A stretch of DNA of 64,000 nucleotides from an uncultured Butyricicoccus sp. (GTDB lineage Bacteria > Bacillota > Clostridia > Oscillospirales > Butyricicoccaceae): assembly GCA_959018045.1 (NCBI GenBank), contig CAUEJN010000001.1, positions 31,155-95,154 on the forward strand, written 5' to 3'. The notes under the pieces were generated by a model. That model ran no database searches and was not told where the DNA came from. It saw only the letters and a program-made list of their open reading frames with translations. Shown piece by piece: positions 9,632 through 16,690 of this stretch. The translations under genes and the position numbers were made by a program. The stretch's first letter is position 1. Every line of letters begins with the position of its first letter.

Positions 9632-9973
9632 ATGAATATTCAAATTTTTGGAAAAAGTAAGTCGTTTGACACAAAAAAGGCCGAAAGATGGTTCAAAGAA
9701 CGCGGTATTAAGTTCCAGTCGATTGATCTTGCACGATACGGCATGTCGCGCGGGGAATTCGACAGCGTAAAGCGTGCGGTTGGATCGATCGAGTCGCTGA
9801 TTGACGAGAAAGCCAAGGGAGCAGCGGCGCTCAGGTATTTGGCTTACGAGTCCGATCAGGAGGAGAAACTGCTCGAAGAACCCGCTCTGCTGCGCGCACC
9901 GATCGTGCGCAACGGCAAACAGGCGACAGTGGGGTATGCACCTGACGTGTGGGAGAAATGGGCAAAGGAGTAA
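9632..9973 (+). CDS. ArsC/Spx-family thioredoxin-fold protein lacking the catalytic cysteine
   Basis: 113 residues, start ATG at 9632 with GGGAGGT 10 bases before. The N-terminus 'MNIQIFGKSKSFDTKKAERW' follows the ArsC/YffB/Spx pattern. At the position where those families have the redox Cys (for example N-C-D-T), this protein has S-F-D-T, and there is no Cys anywhere in it. The C-terminal 'RAPIVRNGKQATVGYAPDVW' matches the family's conserved 'P-I-v-r-g-...-vGy' segment. It therefore cannot act as a classical arsenate reductase; a regulatory or RNA-polymerase-binding role like Spx is possible but unproven. It stands alone behind its own promoter. Confidence 0.8.
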   Translation: MNIQIFGKSKSFDTKKAERWFKERGIKFQSIDLARYGMSRGEFDSVKRAVGSIESLIDEKAKGAAALRYLAYESDQEEKLLEEPALLRAPIVRNGKQATVGYAPDVWEKWAKE

Positions 9974-10168
9974 CCAAAAGATCGAGGGGTATAATTTGTA
10001 ATCGTTTGCCAGAAGGATCGATTTGCGTTGCGGCAGAAAAAAATCGGTTTGTGGGTATGATTCGTAAAAGAATCAGGCCATAAAAATCAAGCGAAGATGG
10101 CATCATAAATACAGAAGATAAGCAATGCCCGATGCGTGTGAGATGGTTTGGGCAGGTAGGAGGTATCT

Positions 10169-10585
10169 ATGCTGTTTACGGAGCTGAAAAAGATTCAAGA
10201 GAACGATATTGAACAGACATTGACCGAGAAGCTGAAGGCGCGGGGCATTGACCCGTCGATTTTGCAGCAGGAGCTTGGTGAAACCGAAGTGACGGTTGAG
10301 CAGTTGATTTCCGAGGTCGTCGAGGGACTGATTGCGCAGGCTGCTGATGCCAACCGCGAGAGCTTCCGCGCGCGCCAGCGCAAGGGCTTTGAGCAGGCGC
10401 ACGCAGCGGGCAAGTCAGTGGGCCGTCCGTCGCGCAAGTCGCCCGAGTCCTTCCGTCAGGTGCAGCAGATGTATGAGATGCACGAGATCAGCGGTACACA
10501 GGCGGCGGCTCTGCTGGGTGTTGCACGCGGTACGTTTTACCGCTGGCTCAAGGAAGCGCACGAGGGCGCGCAGCAGGCGCCGTAA
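10169..10585 (+). CDS. Small DNA-binding protein with a resolvase/invertase-type HTH
   Basis: 138 residues; GTAGGAGGT sits just before the ATG at 10169. The N-terminal half is helical and charged, without a serine recombinase catalytic domain. After a 'GRPSRKSPESF' hinge, residues ~90-132 form a helix-turn-helix of the HTH_7 (Hin/resolvase) type: 'ISGTQAAALLGVARGTFYRW'. It probably binds DNA as a regulator. It is not a mobile-element recombinase by itself, because the catalytic Ser/Arg domain is absent. Transcription ends in the palindromic terminator just downstream. Confidence 0.7.
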   Translation: MLFTELKKIQENDIEQTLTEKLKARGIDPSILQQELGETEVTVEQLISEVVEGLIAQAADANRESFRARQRKGFEQAHAAGKSVGRPSRKSPESFRQVQQMYEMHEISGTQAAALLGVARGTFYRWLKEAHEGAQQAP

Positions 10586-10587
10586 CA

Positions 10588-10620
10588 CAAAAAAAGAGGG
10601 TACGATCGTACCCTCGTCTT
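10588..10620. terminator. Bidirectional terminator palindrome
   Basis: GAGGGTACGATCGTACCCTC (10596-10615) is a perfect 20-base palindrome. A-runs on the left give a strong U-tract on the minus strand; the plus-strand tract (GTCTTTC) is weaker. It serves the convergent genes on both sides. Confidence 0.75.
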
Positions 10621-10682
10621 TCGCTCCCAGCATGGAAACTGAGATCAATACTTTAATTCCGCTTCCCGTATTGGAACCAGTC

Positions 10683-10713
10683 AGGCCGTTCCGTATGGAG
10701 CGGTCTTTTTTTA
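10683..10713 (+). terminator. Plus-strand terminator against the convergent minus-strand gene
   Basis: AGGCCGTTCC, GTAT loop and GGAGCGGTCT (10683-10706, two G-T wobbles) followed by eight T residues. It blocks plus-strand readthrough into the minus-strand gene whose stop codon is at 10711-10713. Confidence 0.8.
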
Positions 10714-11205
10714 TTCTGCCTGCGATTCGGTGGACTGTGCAGCAGCTTCTGCGGCTTCGGCCTCAGCCTTTGCCTTAGCCTGCAGGCGCTTGGTGGCGTA
10801 TGCACCGATGAGGTAGCCGATGACCGCGCCGACGATGCCGGGGGTCGAGGCGGTAGTGACCTCACGGCCGGTGAGGATGCCGAACAGACCGGTCACCAGC
10901 AGACCGCCGCCGTAGCCGAAGCAGATACCGTAGAGCGCAAGGCGATGGACACCGAACACCTTGTCACAGTAGGGTGGAGTGTTGTCGACTTCCTCTTCGA
11001 CTGCCTTGTCGTCCTCTTCCTCATCATCGTCCTCTTCGTCCTCGTCGTATTCCTCGCTCTCGGGGACTTTATCCTCACGCAGCAGGACTGTCTGCTCGGT
11101 CTGCTCGGCCTGTTCTGCGGGGGTGTCGTCGACGGGTGCGGTCTGTTCGGATGCCTGTGCAGTGTCGACCGTCTCGTCGGTTTCTCTCAGGTTTTTCTCT
11201 TCCAT
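10711..11205 (-). CDS. Acidic N-terminus, glycine-rich membrane protein, unknown function
   Basis: 164 residues, from an ATG at 11205; the frame is open upstream, but a -10-like TACAAT lies only about 30 bases before the start. Residues 1-75 are almost entirely Glu, Asp, Thr and Gln, including a continuous Glu/Asp block, and are surely disordered. Residues ~85-140 contain one or two membrane segments with glycine-zipper-like spacing ('YGGGLLVTGLFGILTG', 'GIVGAVIGYLIGAYATKR'). The Ala/Glu/Lys tail is helical. No family recognised. It converges on the HTH gene and has its own terminator in the palindrome at 10596. Confidence 0.65.
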   Translation of the reverse strand: MEEKNLRETDETVDTAQASEQTAPVDDTPAEQAEQTEQTVLLREDKVPESEEYDEDEEDDDEEEDDKAVEEEVDNTPPYCDKVFGVHRLALYGICFGYGGGLLVTGLFGILTGREVTTASTPGIVGAVIGYLIGAYATKRLQAKAKAEAEAAEAAAQSTESQAE

Positions 11206-11351
11206 TCTCTCGTAACCGTCCTTTCCGGGGATGCCTCTATTGTAGCATAGCCTAAGGGGAAAATCATCAACAAATTGCAAATAGAGCGGTATTTTGACGG
11301 CAAAAAAGCCTGCCGTATGGACGCGGCAGGCTGGGGGAAAAAGACGTGGGG

Positions 11352-11540
11352 TTAGGGCTCGTCGGGCATAACCACAGCGGCGAGAATATAGAGAATGATG
11401 CCGGTGGAGAAGCCGAGCACGGCGAGGGCGATGAAGGCCAGACCGAAATAGTCTGCCAGACCGCCGCACACACCGCAGATCTTGCGGTCAGTCGCCGAGC
11501 GATACAGACGCTTTTGGGTATTGTTTTTGTTGTCGTTCAT
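11352..11540 (-). CDS. PspC-domain small membrane protein
   Basis: 62 residues, start ATG at 11540 with GGAAAGGAG upstream. Residues ~11-40 carry the PspC signature ('RKICGVCGGLADYFG'), followed by one membrane helix ('STGIILYILAAVVMP'). PspC-type proteins take part in envelope-stress responses. It lies 32 bases downstream of the DUF4097 gene on the same strand and may be the last gene of the padR operon. That linkage is inference. Confidence 0.85.
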   Translation of the reverse strand: MNDNKNNTQKRLYRSATDRKICGVCGGLADYFGLAFIALAVLGFSTGIILYILAAVVMPDEP

Positions 11541-11572
11541 GGAAAAACGCTCCTTTCCGCGTTTGAGTTGTG

Positions 11573-12415
11573 TTAAGATTGGGTGGTCAGCTCGATGGAG
11601 CCCATACCACAGGTCAGATTCAGCTGCCGTCCACCGCTGCCGCCGGCACTCTCGCTGCCCAGACCGCCGGCCAGGGTCTGGCCATTGACCGTGATGGAGC
11701 CCATACCCGAGGTGAAGTCATAGCGGTAGTCGCTCCAGCCGCCGTCGAGCGTGACCCCGGCGTAGCCTGCGCCTACATTAAGTTCGATTTCCTCAGCGCC
11801 GAGCGCGCCGGTGGTCAGACTGCCCGCGCCCACGTTGAGTTCGATCTCGTCGGCATTCAGCGCACACAGCGCAGCCGAGGCCGCGCCGATGTTCAGCTCG
11901 ACCTGTTCCGGGCGGAAATTCTGGGGCAGGGTGATGGTGACCTTGCGGTCACCCTGTTTACTTTGCCGTTCTTCGTAGGAAATATTCCAGGTATCGCTGT
12001 CGACCCAGTTGGTCAGCGCGTCCAGACCAGTGCCTGAGATGGAAAACTGATCTTCCTGACCGCGCACGATGGTATATTCCCCGCGTCCGAGGCTGAATGC
12101 CAGATTTTTGGTGTGGTTGTCGGAGAAGGCGGTCTCACCGTTCTGCATAGAGCCGGTGTGCTCGGATTCCGGGTGATGACCGACCGCGTCACGCGCTTCG
12201 TCCAGCGCGTGTCGGGCAGCGTCCTTGGCGTCGTTCACGATATCGCCGCGTTCATTTTGCCAGCTGCTCCAGCCGATGCTGAGCGCCTCGCGGAAGGGGT
12301 GGAGTGCACCATTGTACCAGGCCGAGTAGACCGAGCCGCCCATAGCGTGACCGGCGGCGAACAGGATACCGCCGATGACCAGTACGATGACGGCGAGTTT
12401 TGCCAAAAATTTCAT
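11573..12415 (-). CDS. DUF4097-type membrane-anchored beta-helix-like protein
   Basis: 280 residues from the ATG at 12415, seven bases after GAGGTG; a GTG at 12421 overlaps the previous stop and is the alternative start. One N-terminal membrane segment ('LAVIVLVIGGILFAAGHAM') precedes an extracellular part. The C-terminal ~130 residues have repeating strands such as 'VELNIGAASAALCAL', 'IELNVGAGSLTTGAL' and 'IELNVGAGYAGVTL', the repeating pattern typical of DUF4097/YvlB proteins. It is translationally coupled to the DUF1700 gene upstream, and the padR-DUF1700-DUF4097 order is common in Bacillota. The likely role is envelope-stress related, but the exact function is unknown. Confidence 0.82.
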   Translation of the reverse strand: MKFLAKLAVIVLVIGGILFAAGHAMGGSVYSAWYNGALHPFREALSIGWSSWQNERGDIVNDAKDAARHALDEARDAVGHHPESEHTGSMQNGETAFSDNHTKNLAFSLGRGEYTIVRGQEDQFSISGTGLDALTNWVDSDTWNISYEERQSKQGDRKVTITLPQNFRPEQVELNIGAASAALCALNADEIELNVGAGSLTTGALGAEEIELNVGAGYAGVTLDGGWSDYRYDFTSGMGSITVNGQTLAGGLGSESAGGSGGRQLNLTCGMGSIELTTQS

Positions 12416-12417
12416 GT

Positions 12418-13083
12418 TCACGCACCTCGTTTCAGATAGTCACGGATTTTTTGGATCGGCCAGCGAATGAGGGCGACCAGTCCGCGGATGATGGGCGGGA
12501 CGAAGAGAATGCACAGTTTGATGACCAGCAGCACGAGCAGCAGACCGACCGCGCCGACGGCCAGACCGGCGCCCAGGGTGGCGAGGGCGGAAGCCGGGGT
12601 TGCCCAGAGCAGGAAGGAGAACAGCACGAGCGCACCGCCGCCGATCAGGGTAGCAGCCGGGACGGCGACCACGCAGGCGGCAATGCCGATGACCAGACCG
12701 ACGACCGCGACGATGATGGCACCGATGACCGCAACGGCGACCGGGCCGAAGATCAGGGCGAGCAGCACGATGCAGGCCAGCATCCAGGGATTGATTCCCT
12801 TTTTGCGGGGCTTGCCGTCCCGGTCGAGCGGGACACCGTTTACCGTCTGCGCTTTTTCCTCCTCGAAGCGCTCGGGACGGCGGCGGGCAACCCCGGTGTA
12901 GTCGCGCAGGATGGCCTCAGCGACCTGCTCGGGAGGCCCCAGCTGCTTAATGACCTTTTCTGCGTTTTCATCCCCCGCATCCAGGAAATAGTCCTCATAG
13001 TAGCGCATAGCGCTGTCGATTTCGTCGTCCGGCAGGACGGCGAGCGCCGCGCGCAGCGCCTGTAAGTATTCGTATGCGTTCAT
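12418..13083 (-). CDS. DUF1700 membrane protein
   Basis: 221 residues. The ATG at 13083 follows GGAGGGAG and overlaps the padR stop codon as ATGA. The first ~75 residues are the cytosolic helical region of DUF1700 ('YYEDYFLDAGDENAEKVIKQ', a HAAS-like segment). After a basic linker come about four membrane helices rich in Val, Ile, Ala and Gly between residues 100 and 205. It probably works with the PadR regulator before it and the DUF4097 protein after it as one envelope-response module. Confidence 0.85.
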   Translation of the reverse strand: MNAYEYLQALRAALAVLPDDEIDSAMRYYEDYFLDAGDENAEKVIKQLGPPEQVAEAILRDYTGVARRRPERFEEEKAQTVNGVPLDRDGKPRKKGINPWMLACIVLLALIFGPVAVAVIGAIIVAVVGLVIGIAACVVAVPAATLIGGGALVLFSFLLWATPASALATLGAGLAVGAVGLLLVLLVIKLCILFVPPIIRGLVALIRWPIQKIRDYLKRGA

Positions 13084-13397
13084 TTGGAACTCCCTCCAAA
13101 AAAGACAGATTCGATCTTGTCGCGGTAGTCTGCCCAGTCGGACAGATATTGCATCAGCTGCATGCGGCCGATGGGCGTGATTTTGTAGTATCGCCGCATG
13201 CGGCCATCGACGGCCTGATCGTAGGTCTCGAGCGCGCCCGCCTTGAGCAGACGGCGCAGAACCGGATATAAGGTAGAATCGGAAATGTCGCAAACCTTGC
13301 GGATGTCCTGCGTGATTTTGTAGCCATAAGTTCCCTCACGGGAGACGACAGACAGCACGATTGCATCGAGCAGGGCGGCAGAGATGGGGAAAGACAC
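13080..13397 (-). CDS. PadR-family transcriptional regulator
   Basis: 105 residues from a GTG at 13397 behind a strong GGAGGTG site. The winged-helix pattern is clear: 'LLDAIVLSVVSREGTYGYKI', 'DSTLYPVLRRLLKAGAL', and the wing 'GRMRRYYKITPIGR'. PadR proteins repress their own operon and respond to small molecules or envelope stress. Here an inverted repeat covers the -10 region of the operon promoter, consistent with autorepression. Confidence 0.92.
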   Translation of the reverse strand: MSFPISAALLDAIVLSVVSREGTYGYKITQDIRKVCDISDSTLYPVLRRLLKAGALETYDQAVDGRMRRYYKITPIGRMQLMQYLSDWADYRDKIESVFFGGSSK

Positions 13398-13415
13398 GGC
13401 TCACACCTCCTTACT

Positions 13416-13455
13416 TGTTGTATAATACTATACGACATATAATATTGCGTGTCAA
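13416..13455 (-). promoter_or_regulatory. padR operon promoter with overlapping operator
   Basis: On the minus strand TTGACA (13455-13450), 17 bases, TATAGT (13432-13427). A 22-base inverted repeat at 13416-13437, TGTTGTATA-n4-TATACGACA, has one mismatch and covers the -10 box. Position and symmetry fit a PadR dimer site. Confidence 0.78.
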
Positions 13456-13559
13456 GAGGCATGGAGCGGATTTACAAATCGTTCACAGATGTGCCGCAGG
13501 GTGCACAAGGGAGGCGAGCGACACAGAGCACTTTTCGGAAGACTTTTTATGCAAATCGT

Positions 13560-13588
13560 TTGTATTTCCTTCTGGTTTATCGTATAAT
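13560..13588 (+). promoter_or_regulatory. Promoter of ddl-murI
   Basis: TTGTAT (13560-13565), 17 bases, TATAAT (13583-13588), 40 bases before the ddl start. Confidence 0.72.
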
Positions 13589-13627
13589 AAATACTGAGTA
13601 AATATGTAAAAGAGGGTTTGGAAAAAC

Positions 13628-14698
13628 ATGTTAAAACTTGCGGTTTTATTCGGCGGACTGTCGAACGAGCATAGCATTTCCTGTATTTCGGCGTCCTCGA
13701 TTCTGACAAACGCCGATCGAACAAAATATGATCTGGTGCCCATCGGCATCACACGAGATGGACGATGGTTTTTGTATGAAAACGCCGACCCGGAGAAGGT
13801 CAAGAGCGGGGAATGGGAGAAGGAGTCGGGACTGCGCCGTGCGCTGCTGTCGCCCGACCGCGAGACCCACGGCATTATCCTGCCCGAGACCGGTGAGACC
13901 ATCCGCATTGACGTTTGCTTCCCGGTGCTGCACGGCATGGGCGGTGAGGACGGAACCATGCAGGGTCTGCTGACGCTGGCGGGCATTCCGTTTGTCGGTC
14001 CGGGTGTTGCCGCTTCGGCAAATTCCATGGATAAGAGCCTGACTAAGATCCTCGTCGATACCACCGGCGTGCGTCAGGCCGACTACTACATCGCGCTGCG
14101 TCCTGACTACGAGAAGGACGCACAGGCTGTCGCTCGCGCAGCGGCTGAAAAGCTCAAAAATACCTATCCGATGTTCGTCAAGCCCTGCTCGTCGGGCTCG
14201 TCGGTCGGCGTTGCCCGCGCAGACGACTTTGACACCCTGGTTTCCGGCCTGGCTGAGGCATTCCGCTGGGATACCAAGGTACTGGTCGAGGAGTTTATCG
14301 ACGGACACGAGGTCGAGTGCGCGGTGCTGGGCAATATCGACCCGGTCGCATCAACCGTCGGCGAGATCGCACCCACCCAGACGTTCTACACCTTCGACGC
14401 AAAGTATAACGACGAGACGTCCGCGCTGTACATCCCGGCGCACATCTCCGACGAAGCCATCGAGACCGTGCGCAAGAACGCCGTCCGCGTCTATACTGCC
14501 CTGGGCTGCCGCGGCCTGTCGCGCGTTGACTTCTTCTGTACTTATCAGGATAACGAGATCGTGTTCAACGAGATCAACACCATTCCGGGCTTTACCAGCA
14601 TTTCGATGTACCCCAAGCTGTTCGAGCACGCCGGTCTGTCCTATCCGGCACTGATCGACCGACTGATCGAGCTGGCGCTGGAGGAAGCACATGGATAA
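13628..14698 (+). CDS. ddl: D-alanine--D-alanine ligase
   Basis: 356 residues. It joins two D-Ala residues with ATP for peptidoglycan precursor synthesis in the cytosol. The ATP-grasp family features are all present: 'LFGGLSNEHSISCISASSI' at the N-terminus, 'FPVLHGMGGEDGTMQGLL' near 100, the 'KPCSSGSSVGVARA' segment near 185, 'EEFIDGHEVECAVLG' near 225 and the metal-binding 'FNEINTIPGFTSISMYP' near 320. The length fits the Gram-positive enzyme. It overlaps murI by 8 bases, so the pair is translationally coupled and both serve wall precursor supply. Confidence 0.97.
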   Translation: MLKLAVLFGGLSNEHSISCISASSILTNADRTKYDLVPIGITRDGRWFLYENADPEKVKSGEWEKESGLRRALLSPDRETHGIILPETGETIRIDVCFPVLHGMGGEDGTMQGLLTLAGIPFVGPGVAASANSMDKSLTKILVDTTGVRQADYYIALRPDYEKDAQAVARAAAEKLKNTYPMFVKPCSSGSSVGVARADDFDTLVSGLAEAFRWDTKVLVEEFIDGHEVECAVLGNIDPVASTVGEIAPTQTFYTFDAKYNDETSALYIPAHISDEAIETVRKNAVRVYTALGCRGLSRVDFFCTYQDNEIVFNEINTIPGFTSISMYPKLFEHAGLSYPALIDRLIELALEEAHG

Positions 14699-15491
14699 CC
14701 GTCCCATCGGGGTCTTTGACTCGGGCGTGGGCGGCCTGACCGCCGTGCGCCGCCTGCACGAGATTTTACCGCACGAGGATATCATTTACTTTGGCGATAC
14801 CGGACGCGTGCCTTACGGTACGCGCTCGGCCGAGACCATCTTAAAATATACCCGTCAGGACGTGCGCTTTCTGCGCAAGTTCGACATCAAGGCGATTGTC
14901 GTCGCGTGCAATACCGTGTCGGCCACCGCACTGGACATCGTCGCGAATGAGACCGACGTTCCCATGATCGGCGTGGTCTGGCCAGCATGCGCCGCCGCCC
15001 GCGTCGCCACCAAGACCGGCCGCATCGGCGTCATCGGTACTCCGGCGACCGTCCGCTCGGGCGTGTACGACCGTATGCTCAAGGCCGCCGACCCGAGCCT
15101 CGCGGTGTTCATGCAGCCCTGCCCGCTGCTTGTCCCGCTGGTGGAAAACGGCCGTGTGCACTGCGGCGATATCGTCGCCGAGACCGTGGTGCGCGAGTAT
15201 CTGGCACCCATCAAGGCACAGAACGTCGATACTTTGATCTTGGCCTGCACCCATTATCCCTTGCTGAGCGAAGTTGTTGCAGCGGAAATGGGAGAAAACG
15301 TGACCCTCATCGACTCGGGCGCAGCTGCTGCCGAGAGCGTCCGGGGCATGTTGGTTCCCGCAGAGGAACGACAGGGAAAAACCCGGTATTTCGTGTCTGA
15401 TGACCCGCAGGGCTTTAATCAGCTCGCCCCGGGATTTTTGAACGGAAGCTTGGATTTCCCGGCGGAACAGGTCGATATCGACGCATATTAA
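14691..15491 (+). CDS. murI: Glutamate racemase
   Basis: 266 residues. It makes D-glutamate for peptidoglycan. The two catalytic cysteines sit in 'VVACNTVSATAL' and 'LACTHYPLL', and the N-terminal 'IGVFDSGVGGLTAVRRL' and 'YFGDTGRVPYGTRS' are diagnostic. Its start lies inside the end of ddl. Directly downstream is a long repeat-filled gap. Confidence 0.97.
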   Translation: MDNRPIGVFDSGVGGLTAVRRLHEILPHEDIIYFGDTGRVPYGTRSAETILKYTRQDVRFLRKFDIKAIVVACNTVSATALDIVANETDVPMIGVVWPACAAARVATKTGRIGVIGTPATVRSGVYDRMLKAADPSLAVFMQPCPLLVPLVENGRVHCGDIVAETVVREYLAPIKAQNVDTLILACTHYPLLSEVVAAEMGENVTLIDSGAAAAESVRGMLVPAEERQGKTRYFVSDDPQGFNQLAPGFLNGSLDFPAEQVDIDAY

Positions 15492-15495
15492 GGAA

Positions 15496-16155
15496 TAACC
15501 ACCGCACCCATAATGGAAGCTTTCGCCAGCCTTTCTCGAACCTTGCGGAACCAGAAAAGGCCCCTGTGGGGCGTTTTCCCGTAACCTTGTGGGGCATAAA
15601 AATATTCCTGTGGAATGTTTTTCCACAAGGCTGTGGTTGGCTTGTCCAACCAAGCCATGAAATAATAGAGCACCGCTGTTGAAGTAATCAATCGGCCAAG
15701 GCCCTAACAGGCGGGCACTGTTGCCCTGAGCCGCCCGTCGCAACGGGCGGAATCCCCTATTGAAACCCGGTGTCCGCCCCGGGTTTCAACGAAACTCTCG
15801 TTCAAAGCGCGTCCGCAGAGCGCGAAATTCCCCCGCACGCGAAGCGTGCTCATGGAATCCGTTCCCATGGAACGGATTCCCCAAACCATGCCCTTTGTGC
15901 GTCCCCCAAAAAAAACCAGTAGACCGCAGGCTGGGCAGGAGAGGGAAAACCAATCCGGTAGGTTGGTTTTCATGAACGCGCTTTGCGCGTAAGAAAGAAA
16001 ACGATATTTTGGTTGATTTTCCCTTGCGGGGGACGGGAAAATCAAAAAGAGGTTCCGCGTCCTGCGGGACGCGGCTTAGGGCGCTGCCCTAAGGACCCGC
16101 AAGCCTTTCGAGAAAGGCTTGAGCGAAAGCTTTATTTCGTCTGCGGGCGGGAATC
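15496..16155 (+). repeat. Hairpin-array intergenic repeat, copy A (longest)
   Basis: The 710-base gap between murI and the DUF1934 gene is filled by this element. Left end: TAACCACCGCACCC, then the AAGCTTTCGCCAGCC module. It contains a ~180-base insertion relative to copy B (about 15530-15720), the CCGCCCG-TCGCAA-CGGGCGG hairpin (15731-15750), the 30-base TTGAAACCCGG / CCGGGTTTCAA hairpin (15760-15789), a GGAAAACC/GGTTTTC block, and CCGCGTCC-TGCG-GGACGCGG (16055-16074). Right end: CTGCGGGCGGGAA. The same modules recur in copies B-F. No reading frame here looks real. Confidence 0.85.
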
Positions 16156-16203
16156 CGTTTATCTTTTTTCCCTTGATCCATACACAGAGAGGAGGAGACA
16201 ACC

Positions 16204-16644
16204 ATGGAAAATATCAAGAAAGACGTCTGGCTGTCCATCCATTCAACCCAGTGTTTTGAAGGCTGCGATCAGGAAGAAATCAATCTGGTCACTGCCGCAC
16301 GTTTGTACCGCCGCAACGGCAAGTACTACATCGCCTACGACGAGAGCGAGATTACCGGTCTCGAGGGCACGCGCACTACGCTCAAGCTCGACGGTAAGAC
16401 GGTCTCCATGATCCGCACCGGCACCTGCCCGTCCGAGATGCTGTTTTTGGAGAACCAGCGCCACGTCGGTCTGTACCAGACCCCGATGGGTATGTCGGTC
16501 ACCATTTCCACCCATACGTCCCGCATTCGCAACACGATTGGCGAGAGCGGTGGAGTGCTGGCGATCGACTACACGGTCGAGGTCGACCACAACCTCGCAG
16601 GCAGCCATCATTTTGAGCTGACCGTTGCCACCCAGCCTATGTAA
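16204..16644 (+). CDS. DUF1934 (YwiB-like) beta-barrel protein
   Basis: 146 residues; the start follows GAGGAGGAG by 6-7 bases. The sequence is a string of antiparallel strands ('KYYIAYDESEITGLEG', 'TRTTLKLDGKTVSMIRTG', 'MGMSVTISTHTSRIRN', 'LAIDYTVEVDHNLAGSHHFE') as in the calycin-like DUF1934 family. Its position directly before argS is conserved in Bacillota (ywiB-argS in Bacillus). Biochemical role unknown. Confidence 0.85.
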   Translation: MENIKKDVWLSIHSTQCFEGCDQEEINLVTAARLYRRNGKYYIAYDESEITGLEGTRTTLKLDGKTVSMIRTGTCPSEMLFLENQRHVGLYQTPMGMSVTISTHTSRIRNTIGESGGVLAIDYTVEVDHNLAGSHHFELTVATQPM

Positions 16645-16690
16645 ATACAAAAAGAAATAAAAAATAAGAATATTACGGAGTGTATTATCT

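Noticed and set aside
10169..10585. Fragment of a transposon resolvase (mobile element)
   Set aside because: The gene is intact with its own start, ribosome site and terminator, and no inverted repeats or transposase remains lie nearby.
10711..11469. Longer 252-residue version of the acidic membrane protein
   Set aside because: The additional N-terminal 88 residues are basic and random-looking, and a -10-like box lies just before the ATG at 11205.
15731..15789. Repeat hairpins as a CRISPR array
   Set aside because: The palindromes differ in sequence, are not evenly spaced, and there are no cas genes or constant direct repeats.
15704..16045. Several open frames inside repeat copies A, B and C
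   Set aside because: They depend on the GC-rich hairpins, differ in frame between copies and have no ribosome sites; compensating changes in the stems do not preserve any protein.
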